Positions 47,720 to 55,785 of a DNA stretch of 64,000 nucleotides are shown piece after piece. The stretch is taken from contig JAMOPI010000024.1 of the NCBI GenBank assembly GCA_027064585.1, forward strand, positions 1 to 64,000, written 5' to 3'. The position numbers and the translations under genes were made by a program. The notes beneath the pieces were generated by a model. The model did not search any database and had not been told where the DNA came from. It worked only from the letters and a program-made list of their open reading frames with translations. The stretch's first letter is position 1; each line of letters opens with the position of its first letter. The DNA is from Candidatus Desulfofervidaceae bacterium. GTDB lineage: Bacteria; Desulfobacterota; Desulfofervidia; Desulfofervidales; Desulfofervidaceae.

Positions 47720-48505
47720 TTACCCTATCACTAGTTCAGCAGCTACAGGAAAGTGATCAGAAGGATAGTGACCCCCTGGTTTATCTTTGATGAGAAACAC
47801 CTTCTTTATCTCCACCGCAGGCGAAACCAAAATCCAATCAATCCTTCCCCTTACACCCTGACCCGTAAACGCATGAAAGGTAGGCTCTTCCGGGTGATCC
47901 AAGGCCTTCCAGACATCTACAAAATTACCTTTGAGGCCATTTACTTCCTTTTTCCCGGTTAAAAAGGCATAAACATCACTTGCAGGCGAAGTATTAAAAT
48001 CTCCTACTAAAATAACTGGATATCCGTTTTGGTTTAGACGACTCATCTCCTTATATAACACCACGGCCTGATGTAACCTTGCCTTCGCCGAAATGTTATC
48101 TAAATGGGTACAGACAAAGAAAAAGGGCGTGTTTTCTATTTTTGCCATTACGTAGGTAGCAGCGCGTGGATAGGCACTTCCCCAAGCCCAACTAAACGGT
48201 ATACTAGGTGTAGGCGAAAGCCAAAAGGTATTGTACTGTAAAACTTTTACTTTTTTATCTACCCACACACAGGGAAACATGCGCTTCCTGTTCCACTCTG
48301 GCGCAAAGAGATAAAGACGGTAAGAAGGGATTAATTTAGCCAATGCGTTTATTTGATCCTCCCAACCTTCTTGCGTACCAAATATGCCTGGAGCATAGTC
48401 TTTAATAATCTTAACTACGGCCTCCTTTCGTAAATCCCACCGATTTTCCCCATCGGCCGGATTATCATAACGCAAGTTAAAAGTCATTACCTTTAAAAGA
48501 CGCAT
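47720..48505 (-). CDS. Endonuclease/exonuclease/phosphatase family protein
   Basis: 261 residues of the EEP (DNase I-like) fold, with motifs TFNLRYDN, GTQEGWEDQ, LVGDFNTSPAS, RIDWILVSP and SDHFPVAAELV. Metal-dependent phosphoesterase; substrate could be DNA, a lipid or a sugar phosphate. No signal peptide is evident. First gene of the operon, divergent from trpS. Confidence 0.9.
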   Translation of the reverse strand: MRLLKVMTFNLRYDNPADGENRWDLRKEAVVKIIKDYAPGIFGTQEGWEDQINALAKLIPSYRLYLFAPEWNRKRMFPCVWVDKKVKVLQYNTFWLSPTPSIPFSWAWGSAYPRAATYVMAKIENTPFFFVCTHLDNISAKARLHQAVVLYKEMSRLNQNGYPVILVGDFNTSPASDVYAFLTGKKEVNGLKGNFVDVWKALDHPEEPTFHAFTGQGVRGRIDWILVSPAVEIKKVFLIKDKPGGHYPSDHFPVAAELVIG

Positions 48506-48554
48506 GATGCATTATTAAACTACGAATTCTGCGAAAAAGCAAGGCTCGTCCTAC

Positions 48555-48583
48555 TTGACACATACCGCCATTTATGTTTTTAA
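48555..48583 (+). promoter_or_regulatory. trpS promoter
   Basis: TTGACA (48555-48560), 17-bp spacer, TTTTAA (48578-48583). The start would be near 48590, about 33 bases before the TTG start codon. This gap has no repeat element. Confidence 0.55.
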
Positions 48584-48622
48584 TCGGCAAGTCGTTATAA
48601 ATTGGGGTAAGGGAGGCTTGTC

Positions 48623-49606
48623 TTGAAAAAGCGGGTCTTAAGTGGAATGAGGCCAACCGGTAAGCTTCATTTAGGAAATCTTCACGGGGCACTAGCCAAT
48701 TGGAAAAAACTCCAGGAAGATTATGAATGCTACTTCTTTGTTGCCGATTGGCACGCACTGACCAGCGATTATCAGGATACAAGTCATGTGCAGGAATATA
48801 TCTGGGAAATGCTTATTGACTGGCTAGCCGCTGGTCTTGATCCACAAAAGGCCACGATTTTTATCCAATCCAAGGTGCCAGAACACGCTGAGTTACACTT
48901 ATTATTCTCTATGATTACCCCCTTGCCCTGGTTAGAAAGAAATCCTACTTATAAAGAACAAAAAAAACAGCTCATAGAGAAGGACTTAAACACCTACGGA
49001 TTTTTGGGCTATCCTGTTCTGCAAGCGGCCGATATATTGATTTACAAGGCCCATTTTGTGCCGGTAGGAATAGACCAACTTCCCCACATAGAGCTTACAC
49101 GGGAAATTGCCCGTCGTTTTAACTATCTTTATAAAAAAGAGGTTTTTCCTCTCCCTGAGCCGTTGTTGGCCGAAGTACCTAAGCTATTAGGTATTGACGG
49201 ACGCAAAATGAGTAAAAGTTATAATAACGCCATCTATCTTTCTGACTCCCCCGAAGAGATTAGGAAAAAAGTAAGTCAGATGTTTACCGATAAGTCCCGT
49301 TTGCGCAAGCGTGACCCTGGCCATCCTGATATTTGTAATGTTTTCTCTTTTCATAAGATTTACACTGCCGCTGAACAAGTAGCTGAAATAGAGAGGGATT
49401 GCAAGGCGGCCAAGATCGGTTGTGTAGAGTGCAAAAAAATAATGGCTGAAAATCTCATCGCTGGCCTTAGGCCCCATCAGGAAAGACGGGCATATTACAA
49501 ATCCCATATGGACGAACTAAAAGACATCGTTGCTGCTGGTATTAAAAAGGCCCAAGCAGTAGCCAGACAAACCTTGGAGGAGGCAAAGGCAGCGGTGGGA
49601 ATTTAA
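48623..49606 (+). CDS. trpS: Tryptophanyl-tRNA synthetase
   Basis: Class I synthetase of 327 residues with TGKLHLGNLHGAL (HIGH-type) and KMSKS. Begins with a TTG codon at 48623, supported by GGGAGG eight bases upstream and by the family start VLSGMRPTG. Its end overlaps the convergent ktrA gene by 4 bp. Confidence 0.96.
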   Translation: MKKRVLSGMRPTGKLHLGNLHGALANWKKLQEDYECYFFVADWHALTSDYQDTSHVQEYIWEMLIDWLAAGLDPQKATIFIQSKVPEHAELHLLFSMITPLPWLERNPTYKEQKKQLIEKDLNTYGFLGYPVLQAADILIYKAHFVPVGIDQLPHIELTREIARRFNYLYKKEVFPLPEPLLAEVPKLLGIDGRKMSKSYNNAIYLSDSPEEIRKKVSQMFTDKSRLRKRDPGHPDICNVFSFHKIYTAAEQVAEIERDCKAAKIGCVECKKIMAENLIAGLRPHQERRAYYKSHMDELKDIVAAGIKKAQAVARQTLEEAKAAVGI

Positions 49607-50259
49607 GTTACAATCTTTTTCACCCGTTCTATATCTTCCACCCGGCCCAAGATAATTAATACATCCCCTTCTTTTATCTTAAAATCTGGCGAAAAGAGGC
49701 AATGTACCTTATCTGAACCACCCTCCCGCACAGCAATGACTTGAATACCATATTTACGCCGCAAGTCTAGTTCCTGCAAAGTCTTACCGACAAAAGGCTT
49801 AGGGGCTTCTATTTCAATGACCTGATATTCCCGTGAAAGGGGAAGATAATCCAGGACATTTGGCGTGTCCAAACTGCCCGCCAGTTTAATAGCCATATCT
49901 CTTTCGGGAAAGATAACCTTTGTTGCCCCTACTAATTCCAGAATCTTCTGGTGATCTTCATTAATCGCCTTAACAATAATCTGTTTTACATTCATCTCCT
50001 TGAGATAGAGGGTCAACAATATGCTCGCACTCAGGTTCTCTCCCAAGCTAACAACGGCAATATCTACCGTATTGAGACCTAAATTTTCAAGCAATTCTCT
50101 ATCCGTGCAATTGGCAACAATGGCCTGCGTGGTATACTCTTGTGCCCTTTGCACCAAGTCTTTTCTCTGATCTACCGCAATGACCTCATGCCCCTTCTCA
50201 AAAAGGGCCTTGGCCACATGACGACCAAATATGCCAAGACCAAAGACGGCTATTCTCAT
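49603..50259 (-). CDS. ktrA: Potassium uptake regulatory subunit (KtrA/TrkA)
   Basis: Cytosolic RCK ring subunit that gates the KtrB channel. The Rossmann start MRIAVFGLGIFGRHVAKAL binds nucleotide, and the C-terminal RCK_C domain ends EGDVLIILGR. 218 residues, the Ktr size rather than the doubled TrkA. Nine bases after the membrane subunit. Confidence 0.93.
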   Translation of the reverse strand: MRIAVFGLGIFGRHVAKALFEKGHEVIAVDQRKDLVQRAQEYTTQAIVANCTDRELLENLGLNTVDIAVVSLGENLSASILLTLYLKEMNVKQIIVKAINEDHQKILELVGATKVIFPERDMAIKLAGSLDTPNVLDYLPLSREYQVIEIEAPKPFVGKTLQELDLRRKYGIQVIAVREGGSDKVHCLFSPDFKIKEGDVLIILGRVEDIERVKKIVT

Positions 50260-50268
50260 CTTCCTCTC

Positions 50269-51624
50269 CTAACCAATCATTACCCTTTCTTCTGCATACT
50301 GATAGCGTCTTGCCACTTCTTCTATCTTCACTAAGTGGACAATAGTAAGGGGACCTACCCGTCCAATGAACATTAACACAATAATAATCAGCTTTCCAAC
50401 AGAATTCAATGTGGACGTTACGCCCGTAGATAGCCCTACCGTACCAAAGGCAGATACGGTTTCAAAAAGATAGTCCAGAAAACGAAAGTGGTTAGAAGAC
50501 AAATTATGGGACATACCATAGGCCTGCGTTAGTAAAAGTAAAAATAAACAAACAGTCACCAAAATAAACGACAGGGTTATCACTAAAAATGCACGATCTA
50601 CGGTGCTTGCTGGTAAGGTACGATGCAAAATGTGAGTCTTTTCTCTTCTTTTTATTTTATTCCAGATAAGGCCTAAAAATACAGCAAAGGTAGTTGTTTT
50701 TATTCCTCCCCCACAAGAACCAGGAGAAGCGCCAATGAACATCAAAAGCACGAGCAAAAAAAGAGTAGGTTCTGTCAATTGGGCAATGGGAAGGCTATTA
50801 AAGCCAGCTGTTCTTGGTGTGGCGGCTTGGAAAAAGGCATTAATAAGCTTTCCTGGAAGACTAAGACCATAAAGCGTATTATGGTATTCAAAGATAAAGA
50901 TCAAAAGAGTCCCCACTCCGATCAAATAGGCCGTAGTAAGGAGAGTTAATCTTGTGTGCAATGAAAAGCGCTTTTTCTTTGCATAAAGGCGAGCCATACA
51001 TTCAGTTGCCACCAAAAAACCAATCCCTCCAAAGATAATCAAGAAAGCAATAGTTAAGAGGACGACTGGATCTGCCTTAAAGCCTTCAAGATTATTACTA
51101 AAAAGCGAGAAACCTGCATTACAAAAGGCAGATATAGAATGAAAAAAACCATAAAAAAAGGCTTGGGATAAAGGATACACCCTCGTCCAGTGAAGGGTAA
51201 GGATTAAACAGCCAATGGCCTCGGTGATAAAGGTGAACAGGAAAACTGACTTTACTAAAGAAAATAAATCCTTGGTCGGACTGTGGGTCAGAGTGTCTTG
51301 GAGGACAAGTCTGCCTTTAAAGGAAGGAAATTTTCCTAAAAGCATTAAGACAACGGTAGAAAAGGTCATCAAACCTAAACCACCTAATTGGATAAGGATG
51401 ATAATAATGACTTGGCCCCAATGGGTAAATTTTGTTCCCGTATCCACCACTATTAGTCCTGTCACACAGACAGCCGAAGTAGAAGTAAAAAGGGCATCCA
51501 GATAACTTAAAGGGCCAAAATGAGTAAAGGGTAAATAAAGAAGAACAGACCCCAGCCCGATAAGAAATAAAAAAGAAAGGGCAAGAATGGCCGGAGGAGA
51601 AAGCTGTCTGGAAAGATCTTTCAT
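50269..51624 (-). CDS. ktrB: Potassium uptake membrane subunit (KtrB/TrkH)
   Basis: 451 residues with about eight to ten membrane helices. The four pore-loop motifs are visible: TSTSAVCVTGL, HSISAFCNAGFS, ATPRTAGFNS and SAFGTVGLSTG. It takes up K+ (with Na+ or H+). Three bases separate it from the membrane peptidase gene. Confidence 0.95.
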   Translation of the reverse strand: MKDLSRQLSPPAILALSFLFLIGLGSVLLYLPFTHFGPLSYLDALFTSTSAVCVTGLIVVDTGTKFTHWGQVIIIILIQLGGLGLMTFSTVVLMLLGKFPSFKGRLVLQDTLTHSPTKDLFSLVKSVFLFTFITEAIGCLILTLHWTRVYPLSQAFFYGFFHSISAFCNAGFSLFSNNLEGFKADPVVLLTIAFLIIFGGIGFLVATECMARLYAKKKRFSLHTRLTLLTTAYLIGVGTLLIFIFEYHNTLYGLSLPGKLINAFFQAATPRTAGFNSLPIAQLTEPTLFLLVLLMFIGASPGSCGGGIKTTTFAVFLGLIWNKIKRREKTHILHRTLPASTVDRAFLVITLSFILVTVCLFLLLLTQAYGMSHNLSSNHFRFLDYLFETVSAFGTVGLSTGVTSTLNSVGKLIIIVLMFIGRVGPLTIVHLVKIEEVARRYQYAEERVMIG

Positions 51625-51627
51625 TTT

Positions 51628-52323
51628 CTAGTCGTTATCCCCACCTAAAAGGCCAGCCCGGAGTAAAAAATAGAGTAGTTGCATAATGGCCGTTACCGCT
51701 GCGGCCACATAGGTCAGGGCAGCCGCCGTTAATACCTGCTTTGCACCAGAAAGTTCCTCCATGGTAAGAAGACCCGTCTCTCTAATCGCCGCGAGTGCCC
51801 TGGCGCTGGCATTGAACTCCACCGGTAGGGTGACAAGTTGAAACAAGACAGCCCCAGAGAAAAAGAGAACGCCAAGTTTTATTAAACTCATAGCATGAAA
51901 AATAAAACCAATAAAAAGCAAAGGCCAGGCTAAATTCGTGCCAATCATGGTAATAGGCACAAGGGCCGTGCGCAGTTTTAAAGGCGCATAACCATAGGCA
52001 TGTTGAAGGGCATGTCCAGCCTCATGACAAGCAATACCAACAGCAGCAATGCTTCGTCCCTGATAGACATCCGGAGAAAGCCTTAGCGTTTTATCGCGGG
52101 GATCATAGTGATCACTTAAAAAACCGTTTGTCATCTCAATATTTACATCCATAACTCCTTTTGCCCGCAGCATATATGCAGCTGCCTCAGCCCCAGAAAA
52201 CCCTCTCATATTAGGCACATTTCTGTATTTGCTATAGGCACTCTGCACCCAAACTTGGGCAATAATAGAAAGTAAAATAGCCGGTGCAATCAAGAGAAAA
52301 TATAACGGATCAAAAAAAAACAT
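51628..52323 (-). CDS. Membrane zinc metallopeptidase (YugP-like)
   Basis: 231 residues of the PF04298 type: N-terminal helix, active-site HEAGHALQHA (HEXXH), and two or three later membrane helices. Substrate unknown. First gene of the operon with ktrB and ktrA, and its promoter abuts element I. Confidence 0.9.
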   Translation of the reverse strand: MFFFDPLYFLLIAPAILLSIIAQVWVQSAYSKYRNVPNMRGFSGAEAAAYMLRAKGVMDVNIEMTNGFLSDHYDPRDKTLRLSPDVYQGRSIAAVGIACHEAGHALQHAYGYAPLKLRTALVPITMIGTNLAWPLLFIGFIFHAMSLIKLGVLFFSGAVLFQLVTLPVEFNASARALAAIRETGLLTMEELSGAKQVLTAAALTYVAAAVTAIMQLLYFLLRAGLLGGDND

Positions 52324-52370
52324 ATTTACCTCCCTTGTAAAGGGCTATACTATGATTGTTTTATTTAAGT

Positions 52371-52399
52371 TTATTAAACATCCTTCCCATAAAAGTCAA
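52371..52399 (-). promoter_or_regulatory. Putative promoter of the peptidase-ktrBA operon
   Basis: TTGACT (52394-52399), 17-bp spacer, TAATAA (52371-52376). The -35 box is 13 bp from the left end of element I. Confidence 0.6.
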
Positions 52400-52412
52400 G
52401 GCAAATGATTTT

Positions 52413-52904
52413 TGCAAAATCCGTGATTGTTCTCCAAGAAACCCCATAGGTTACCTATGATAAAACGATTTTTTAAATAAAACACTTTTCATCTAAAAGG
52501 TACACACTTACTTTTTCTTCAAGGCCAATTATAATTGTAGCGCCTTCGCTCGCTTATGCGGTCAAGGCCAAGCCCTACGGGTGGCCTTCGGCCAGCCTTG
52601 ACCTCACTCGCTACGGCGCTTTTTCTCTTTTTGAGGCCAGAAGGGAAAAGGAAAATTTCTTTTTCCCTTTCCTCCTTCCGCTTTTTCTTTTTTGCCAGGG
52701 CCGAGGGCGGTCAAGGGCAAGCCCGCAGGGCGCAGCCTGCCCAAAGGGCAGGTCGGAACGAACGCAGTGAGCGTAGACCCTTGACCGTATAACCGAGGCC
52801 CTGGCATATAATTTTTAAAAAGGAGAAGGGATAATGCTGGCATTTTTCTTAATTCCTTCCTCATCTCAAATGTCCTTCTTTAAAAATCAATCGCGGATTT
52901 TGGG
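52413..52904. mobile_element. Palindromic intergenic element, copy I (long form, inverted)
   Basis: About 492 bp, the reverse orientation of copy H, with both hairpin modules and the linker. The left edge (TGCAAAATCCGTGATTG) is slightly degenerate, while the right ends AATCGCGGATTTTGGG. Outward boxes are TTGACC-N20-TACAAT (left) and TTGACC-N20-TATAAT (right). The right end supplies the last codons and stop of the ankyrin gene. Confidence 0.9.
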
Positions 52905-53285
52905 ATTTTCCCTCTTTATCCTAGCATTTTTAAGGAGTTCCACTATTTCCTTATAGCCATTTTTAGCGGCATATTTTAACGCTGTCATCCCGTTTTGATC
53001 TTTGATATCTATATCTGCTCCATATTCAAGCAAAATTTTAACAACCTTTTTATGGCCGAGGGCCGAGGCCAAGATCAAAGGTGTCCAAGCAAGATAATAA
53101 TCTTGCGCATTGACATCGGCCCCATGTGCAAGTAAAAGGCTTACTATCTCACTATTGCCTTTTTTCGCCGCTAAGAGCAAGGGGGTCATGCCATTTTCAT
53201 CGCGGACATCAACTTCTGCCCCATTCGTAAGCAAATCCTTTACCTTTTCCACATCACCTACAATGACTGCTTCCAGTAAGTTCAT
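52887..53285 (-). CDS. Ankyrin-repeat protein with element-derived C-terminus
   Basis: 132 residues with about three ankyrin repeats (DENGMTPLLLAAKKGN, YLAWTPLILASALGH, DQNGMTALKYAAKNGY). It is a protein-binding scaffold; partner unknown. The last residues NPKIRD and the stop are read from the end of element I. The ATG lies 32 bp inside the end of hflX, so the two are coupled. Confidence 0.85.
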   Translation of the reverse strand: MNLLEAVIVGDVEKVKDLLTNGAEVDVRDENGMTPLLLAAKKGNSEIVSLLLAHGADVNAQDYYLAWTPLILASALGHKKVVKILLEYGADIDIKDQNGMTALKYAAKNGYKEIVELLKNARIKRENPKIRD

Positions 53286-54960
53286 AACTTACCCTCCTAT
53301 TTAAGGTAAAGTTGTTACTTGAACAGGTGTTGTTTTTTTTCTGTTTATAATATCCTAAGCTGCCTAATATTTGTTCTATTTTCCCCAAAAGTGGCAAAAG
53401 TGTTTCTGGCTGCAGGGCTGAAATGGCAATGGCCTGATAGCGTTCACACTGGCTTTTGGCATACGCTGGAGAAACAAGATCCATCTTATTAAACACCCTT
53501 AAAACAGGAATATGTTGCAAATTAAGCTTGGCCAAAAGTTCTTCTACGACCTCTATGTGTTCCGGAAAACGAGGGTTACTAATGTCTATGAGGTGCAAGA
53601 GTAAGTGTGCGTCTTGTAACTCCTCAAGCGTAGCGGCAAAGGCATCTAAAAGGTCCTTAGGGAGATTTCTGATAAAGCCCACTGTATCCGTAATAACGGC
53701 CTCCCTCTCACTTGGAAAGCGCAAGCGCCGACTGGTTGGATCTAGGGTGGCAAAAAGCTTATCCTCTGCCAAAACATCACTGCGGGTAAGCACATTTAAA
53801 AGGGTTGATTTTCCTGCGTTTGTATAGCCAATAATGGAGATAATCGGTAACTCACTGCGTTTTCTTTTTATCCGTCTCTGCGCCCGTTGTTTGCGGATGG
53901 CCTTTAGTTCCTTTTGGAGGCGGGTTAAACGTTTTTTTATCCGCCGGCGGTCAATTTCAAGTTTTGTCTCACCTGGCCCCCTTCCTCCAATCCCACCCGT
54001 AAGCCGAGACATAGAAGCATCCTGTCTTACCAAGCGAGGTAAGAGATATTTTAACTGGGCCATTTCCACCTGAATTTTACCCTCTCTTGTCTTGGCCCGC
54101 TGCGCAAAGATGTCCAAAATGAGTTGTGTGCGATCTATAACCCTCAAATCTGTAAAACTAGTAATGGCCTTTACCTGCGAAGGGTTAAGTTCGTGATCAA
54201 AAATAAGAAGATCGGCCCCTACTTGCAAGGCCCTAATGGCGATCTCTGTCAGTTTTCCCTTACCGATAAAAAATTTGGGGTTTATTTGACGCCTTACTTG
54301 GATAACTTTATCTACTACCTCTACGCCGGCCGTTTTGGCCAGCTCAGTCAGTTCTATTAAAGATTCTTCTGCCTCGGCCTTGCCCTTGGTGGCTACATGA
54401 ATGAGGATGGCCCTATCCTTATCCCTTTCTACCGCATAGGCACTTTGGGTACGTTGGAATTCTTCCTCTAAGGCCTCTATAAGGGATTTAAAGTTAAGCT
54501 GAAGCTGTCCATAGCGAATAGGGTTCAAAATCTCCCAACCCTGGCCATCTTTATTTTCAGGCAAGAGGTGGGCAATATGGTAAAAGAGAGGAAGGCTTTG
54601 CCGCTCATCTATGGTGATCGCACACATCAAATCAAGACGCAATAAGGCCAGGTCGGTTAAATCATCCTCGGTCAATCCTTCTTGGTTTAAATGTGTATGT
54701 ACACACCGCAATCCTCTTAACCGGGCCAAACCACTGCGGTATTTACTCAAATTAGGAATAAGAATACTGCGTTGGTCCCCAACAATGACATAGACAATCT
54801 GACCACCTCGGTCTATCAGCAGACCAATCTGGCGACCTATATCCAAAGAAAGCTCACAAATATAACGTGTTAACTCTAAGGTAATAACCTCTGTTGGGGG
54901 AATACGGCGGTGATAAATCCTTTCTAGCCGCCTTACCTGACTAGGCTTTAAGCCTTGCAA
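53254..54960 (-). CDS. hflX: GTPase HflX
   Basis: Ribosome-splitting GTPase. 568 residues: an N-terminal HflX domain (long form), coiled coil, G1 GYTNAGKSTLLN, G2/G3 FATLDPTSR and DTVGFI, G4 NKMD. The longest frame with a usual start codon begins at TTG 54960, which has no good ribosome site. A perfect AAGGAGG lies 8 bases before an in-frame ATC at 54981. Starting there would give ISKVFGSLQGLKPSQ, closer to family N-termini. The start may be non-standard or mutated. Confidence 0.93.
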   Translation of the reverse strand: MQGLKPSQVRRLERIYHRRIPPTEVITLELTRYICELSLDIGRQIGLLIDRGGQIVYVIVGDQRSILIPNLSKYRSGLARLRGLRCVHTHLNQEGLTEDDLTDLALLRLDLMCAITIDERQSLPLFYHIAHLLPENKDGQGWEILNPIRYGQLQLNFKSLIEALEEEFQRTQSAYAVERDKDRAILIHVATKGKAEAEESLIELTELAKTAGVEVVDKVIQVRRQINPKFFIGKGKLTEIAIRALQVGADLLIFDHELNPSQVKAITSFTDLRVIDRTQLILDIFAQRAKTREGKIQVEMAQLKYLLPRLVRQDASMSRLTGGIGGRGPGETKLEIDRRRIKKRLTRLQKELKAIRKQRAQRRIKRKRSELPIISIIGYTNAGKSTLLNVLTRSDVLAEDKLFATLDPTSRRLRFPSEREAVITDTVGFIRNLPKDLLDAFAATLEELQDAHLLLHLIDISNPRFPEHIEVVEELLAKLNLQHIPVLRVFNKMDLVSPAYAKSQCERYQAIAISALQPETLLPLLGKIEQILGSLGYYKQKKNNTCSSNNFTLNRRVSYELTGSSHCR

Positions 54961-55073
54961 GGAACCAAAGACCTTTGAGATAGAAGCGCCTCCTTGCGTT
55001 TTTTAAAAAATTATAAGTCTAAAACAGAAAGGAAGCAAGGAAAAAAGCTGATTTAACCCCTATCTTTTAGCTA

Positions 55074-55101
55074 TTGACAAGAACAAACTCTTTGTTAAAA
55101 T
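55074..55101 (+). promoter_or_regulatory. tRNA promoter
   Basis: TTGACA (55074-55079), 16-bp spacer, TAAAAT (55096-55101), ending eleven bases before the tRNA. Confidence 0.75.
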
Positions 55102-55112
55102 TACCTTTGTAA

Positions 55113-55188
55113 GGCGGTGTAGCTCAGCTGGCAGAGCAGGTGGCTCATATCCACCGCGTCGGGGGTTCAAGTCCCTCCACCGCCACCA
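55113..55188 (+). tRNA. tRNA with CAT anticodon (Met, elongator type)
   Basis: Acceptor GGCGGTG/CACCGCC, anticodon stem GGTGG/CCACC around CTCATAT (anticodon CAT), T arm GGGGGTTCAAGTCCCTC, encoded CCA. The paired G1-C72 argues against initiator tRNA. An Ile2 tRNA read through lysidine modification cannot be excluded from sequence alone. Confidence 0.9.
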
Positions 55189-55201
55189 AAAAGGAAAGAT
55201 T

Positions 55202-55240
55202 AGGCCGATTAGGAAAAACCTAATCGGCCTTTTTGTTTTT
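55202..55240 (+). terminator. tRNA terminator
   Basis: Twelve-bp stem AGGCCGATTAGG/CCTAATCGGCCT with an AAAAA loop, followed by TTTTGTTTTT. Confidence 0.9.
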
Positions 55241-55300
55241 TTAAAAGGAAGTTATGGCCTAAACATAGAATAAAAATCTTCAGGCAAAATCTAAAAACCA

Positions 55301-55737
55301 CCAAAATCCACAATTGATTTTGAAGAAGAATATTTGAGGTAAAAAATTTAGAATTATCTCTTCTCCTTAAGAAATTATATGCCAGGGCCTCGCTTATACG
55401 GTCAAAGGTCTTCACTCGCTGCGACCTGTGTCTTTTTTAGGCACAGGCTGCGCCCTGCGGGCTTGCCCTTGACCACCTTCTGCCCTGGCAGAAAAGAAAA
55501 ATCGCAAAGAGGAAGGGGAAAAAGGAATTTCGCCGAAGCGAGCGCGTCTCACCGCTGGCTGTTAAACCACCTGTAAGGCTTGGCCTTGACCGCTAAGCGA
55601 GCGGAGGTGCTACAATTATGATTGGGCCTGAAGAAAAATAAATGTTTTTCACCTTTTAGGTGAAAGGTATTTTTAAAAAAATCGCTTTATTATAGTCCAC
55701 TTGCAGATTATCTTGTAGGGCAATCGCTGATCTTGGA
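55301..55737. mobile_element. Palindromic intergenic element, copy J (long form)
   Basis: About 437 bp, same orientation and layout as copy H but more eroded. The left edge reads CCAAAATCCACAATTGATT and the right CAATCGCTGATCTTGGA. Outward TTGACC-N19-TACAAT reads toward alr. The 60 bp between the tRNA terminator and this copy hold nothing I recognise. Confidence 0.85.
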
Positions 55738-55750
55738 ATTATCCCTTTCC

Positions 55751-55778
55751 TTGACAAACCAAATTTTTGCATTATAAG
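55751..55778 (+). promoter_or_regulatory. alr promoter
   Basis: TTGACA (55751-55756), 16-bp spacer, TATAAG (55773-55778), starting 13 bp after the end of element J. The predicted start lies at or next to the alr ATG. Confidence 0.7.
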
Positions 55779-55785
55779 CGATATT

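Noticed and set aside
48477-48782. Minus-strand frame spanning the trpS start
   Set aside because: It overlaps both the EEP gene and trpS and would cover the trpS promoter; composition is not protein-like.
52556-52864. Open frames on both strands inside element I (and similar ones in copies B, G, H and J)
   Set aside because: They are translations of hairpin repeats, lie in different frames on both strands, and have no ribosome site or family resemblance.
55113-55188. Initiator tRNA(fMet)
   Set aside because: The first acceptor pair is G-C; initiator tRNAs have a mismatch at this position.
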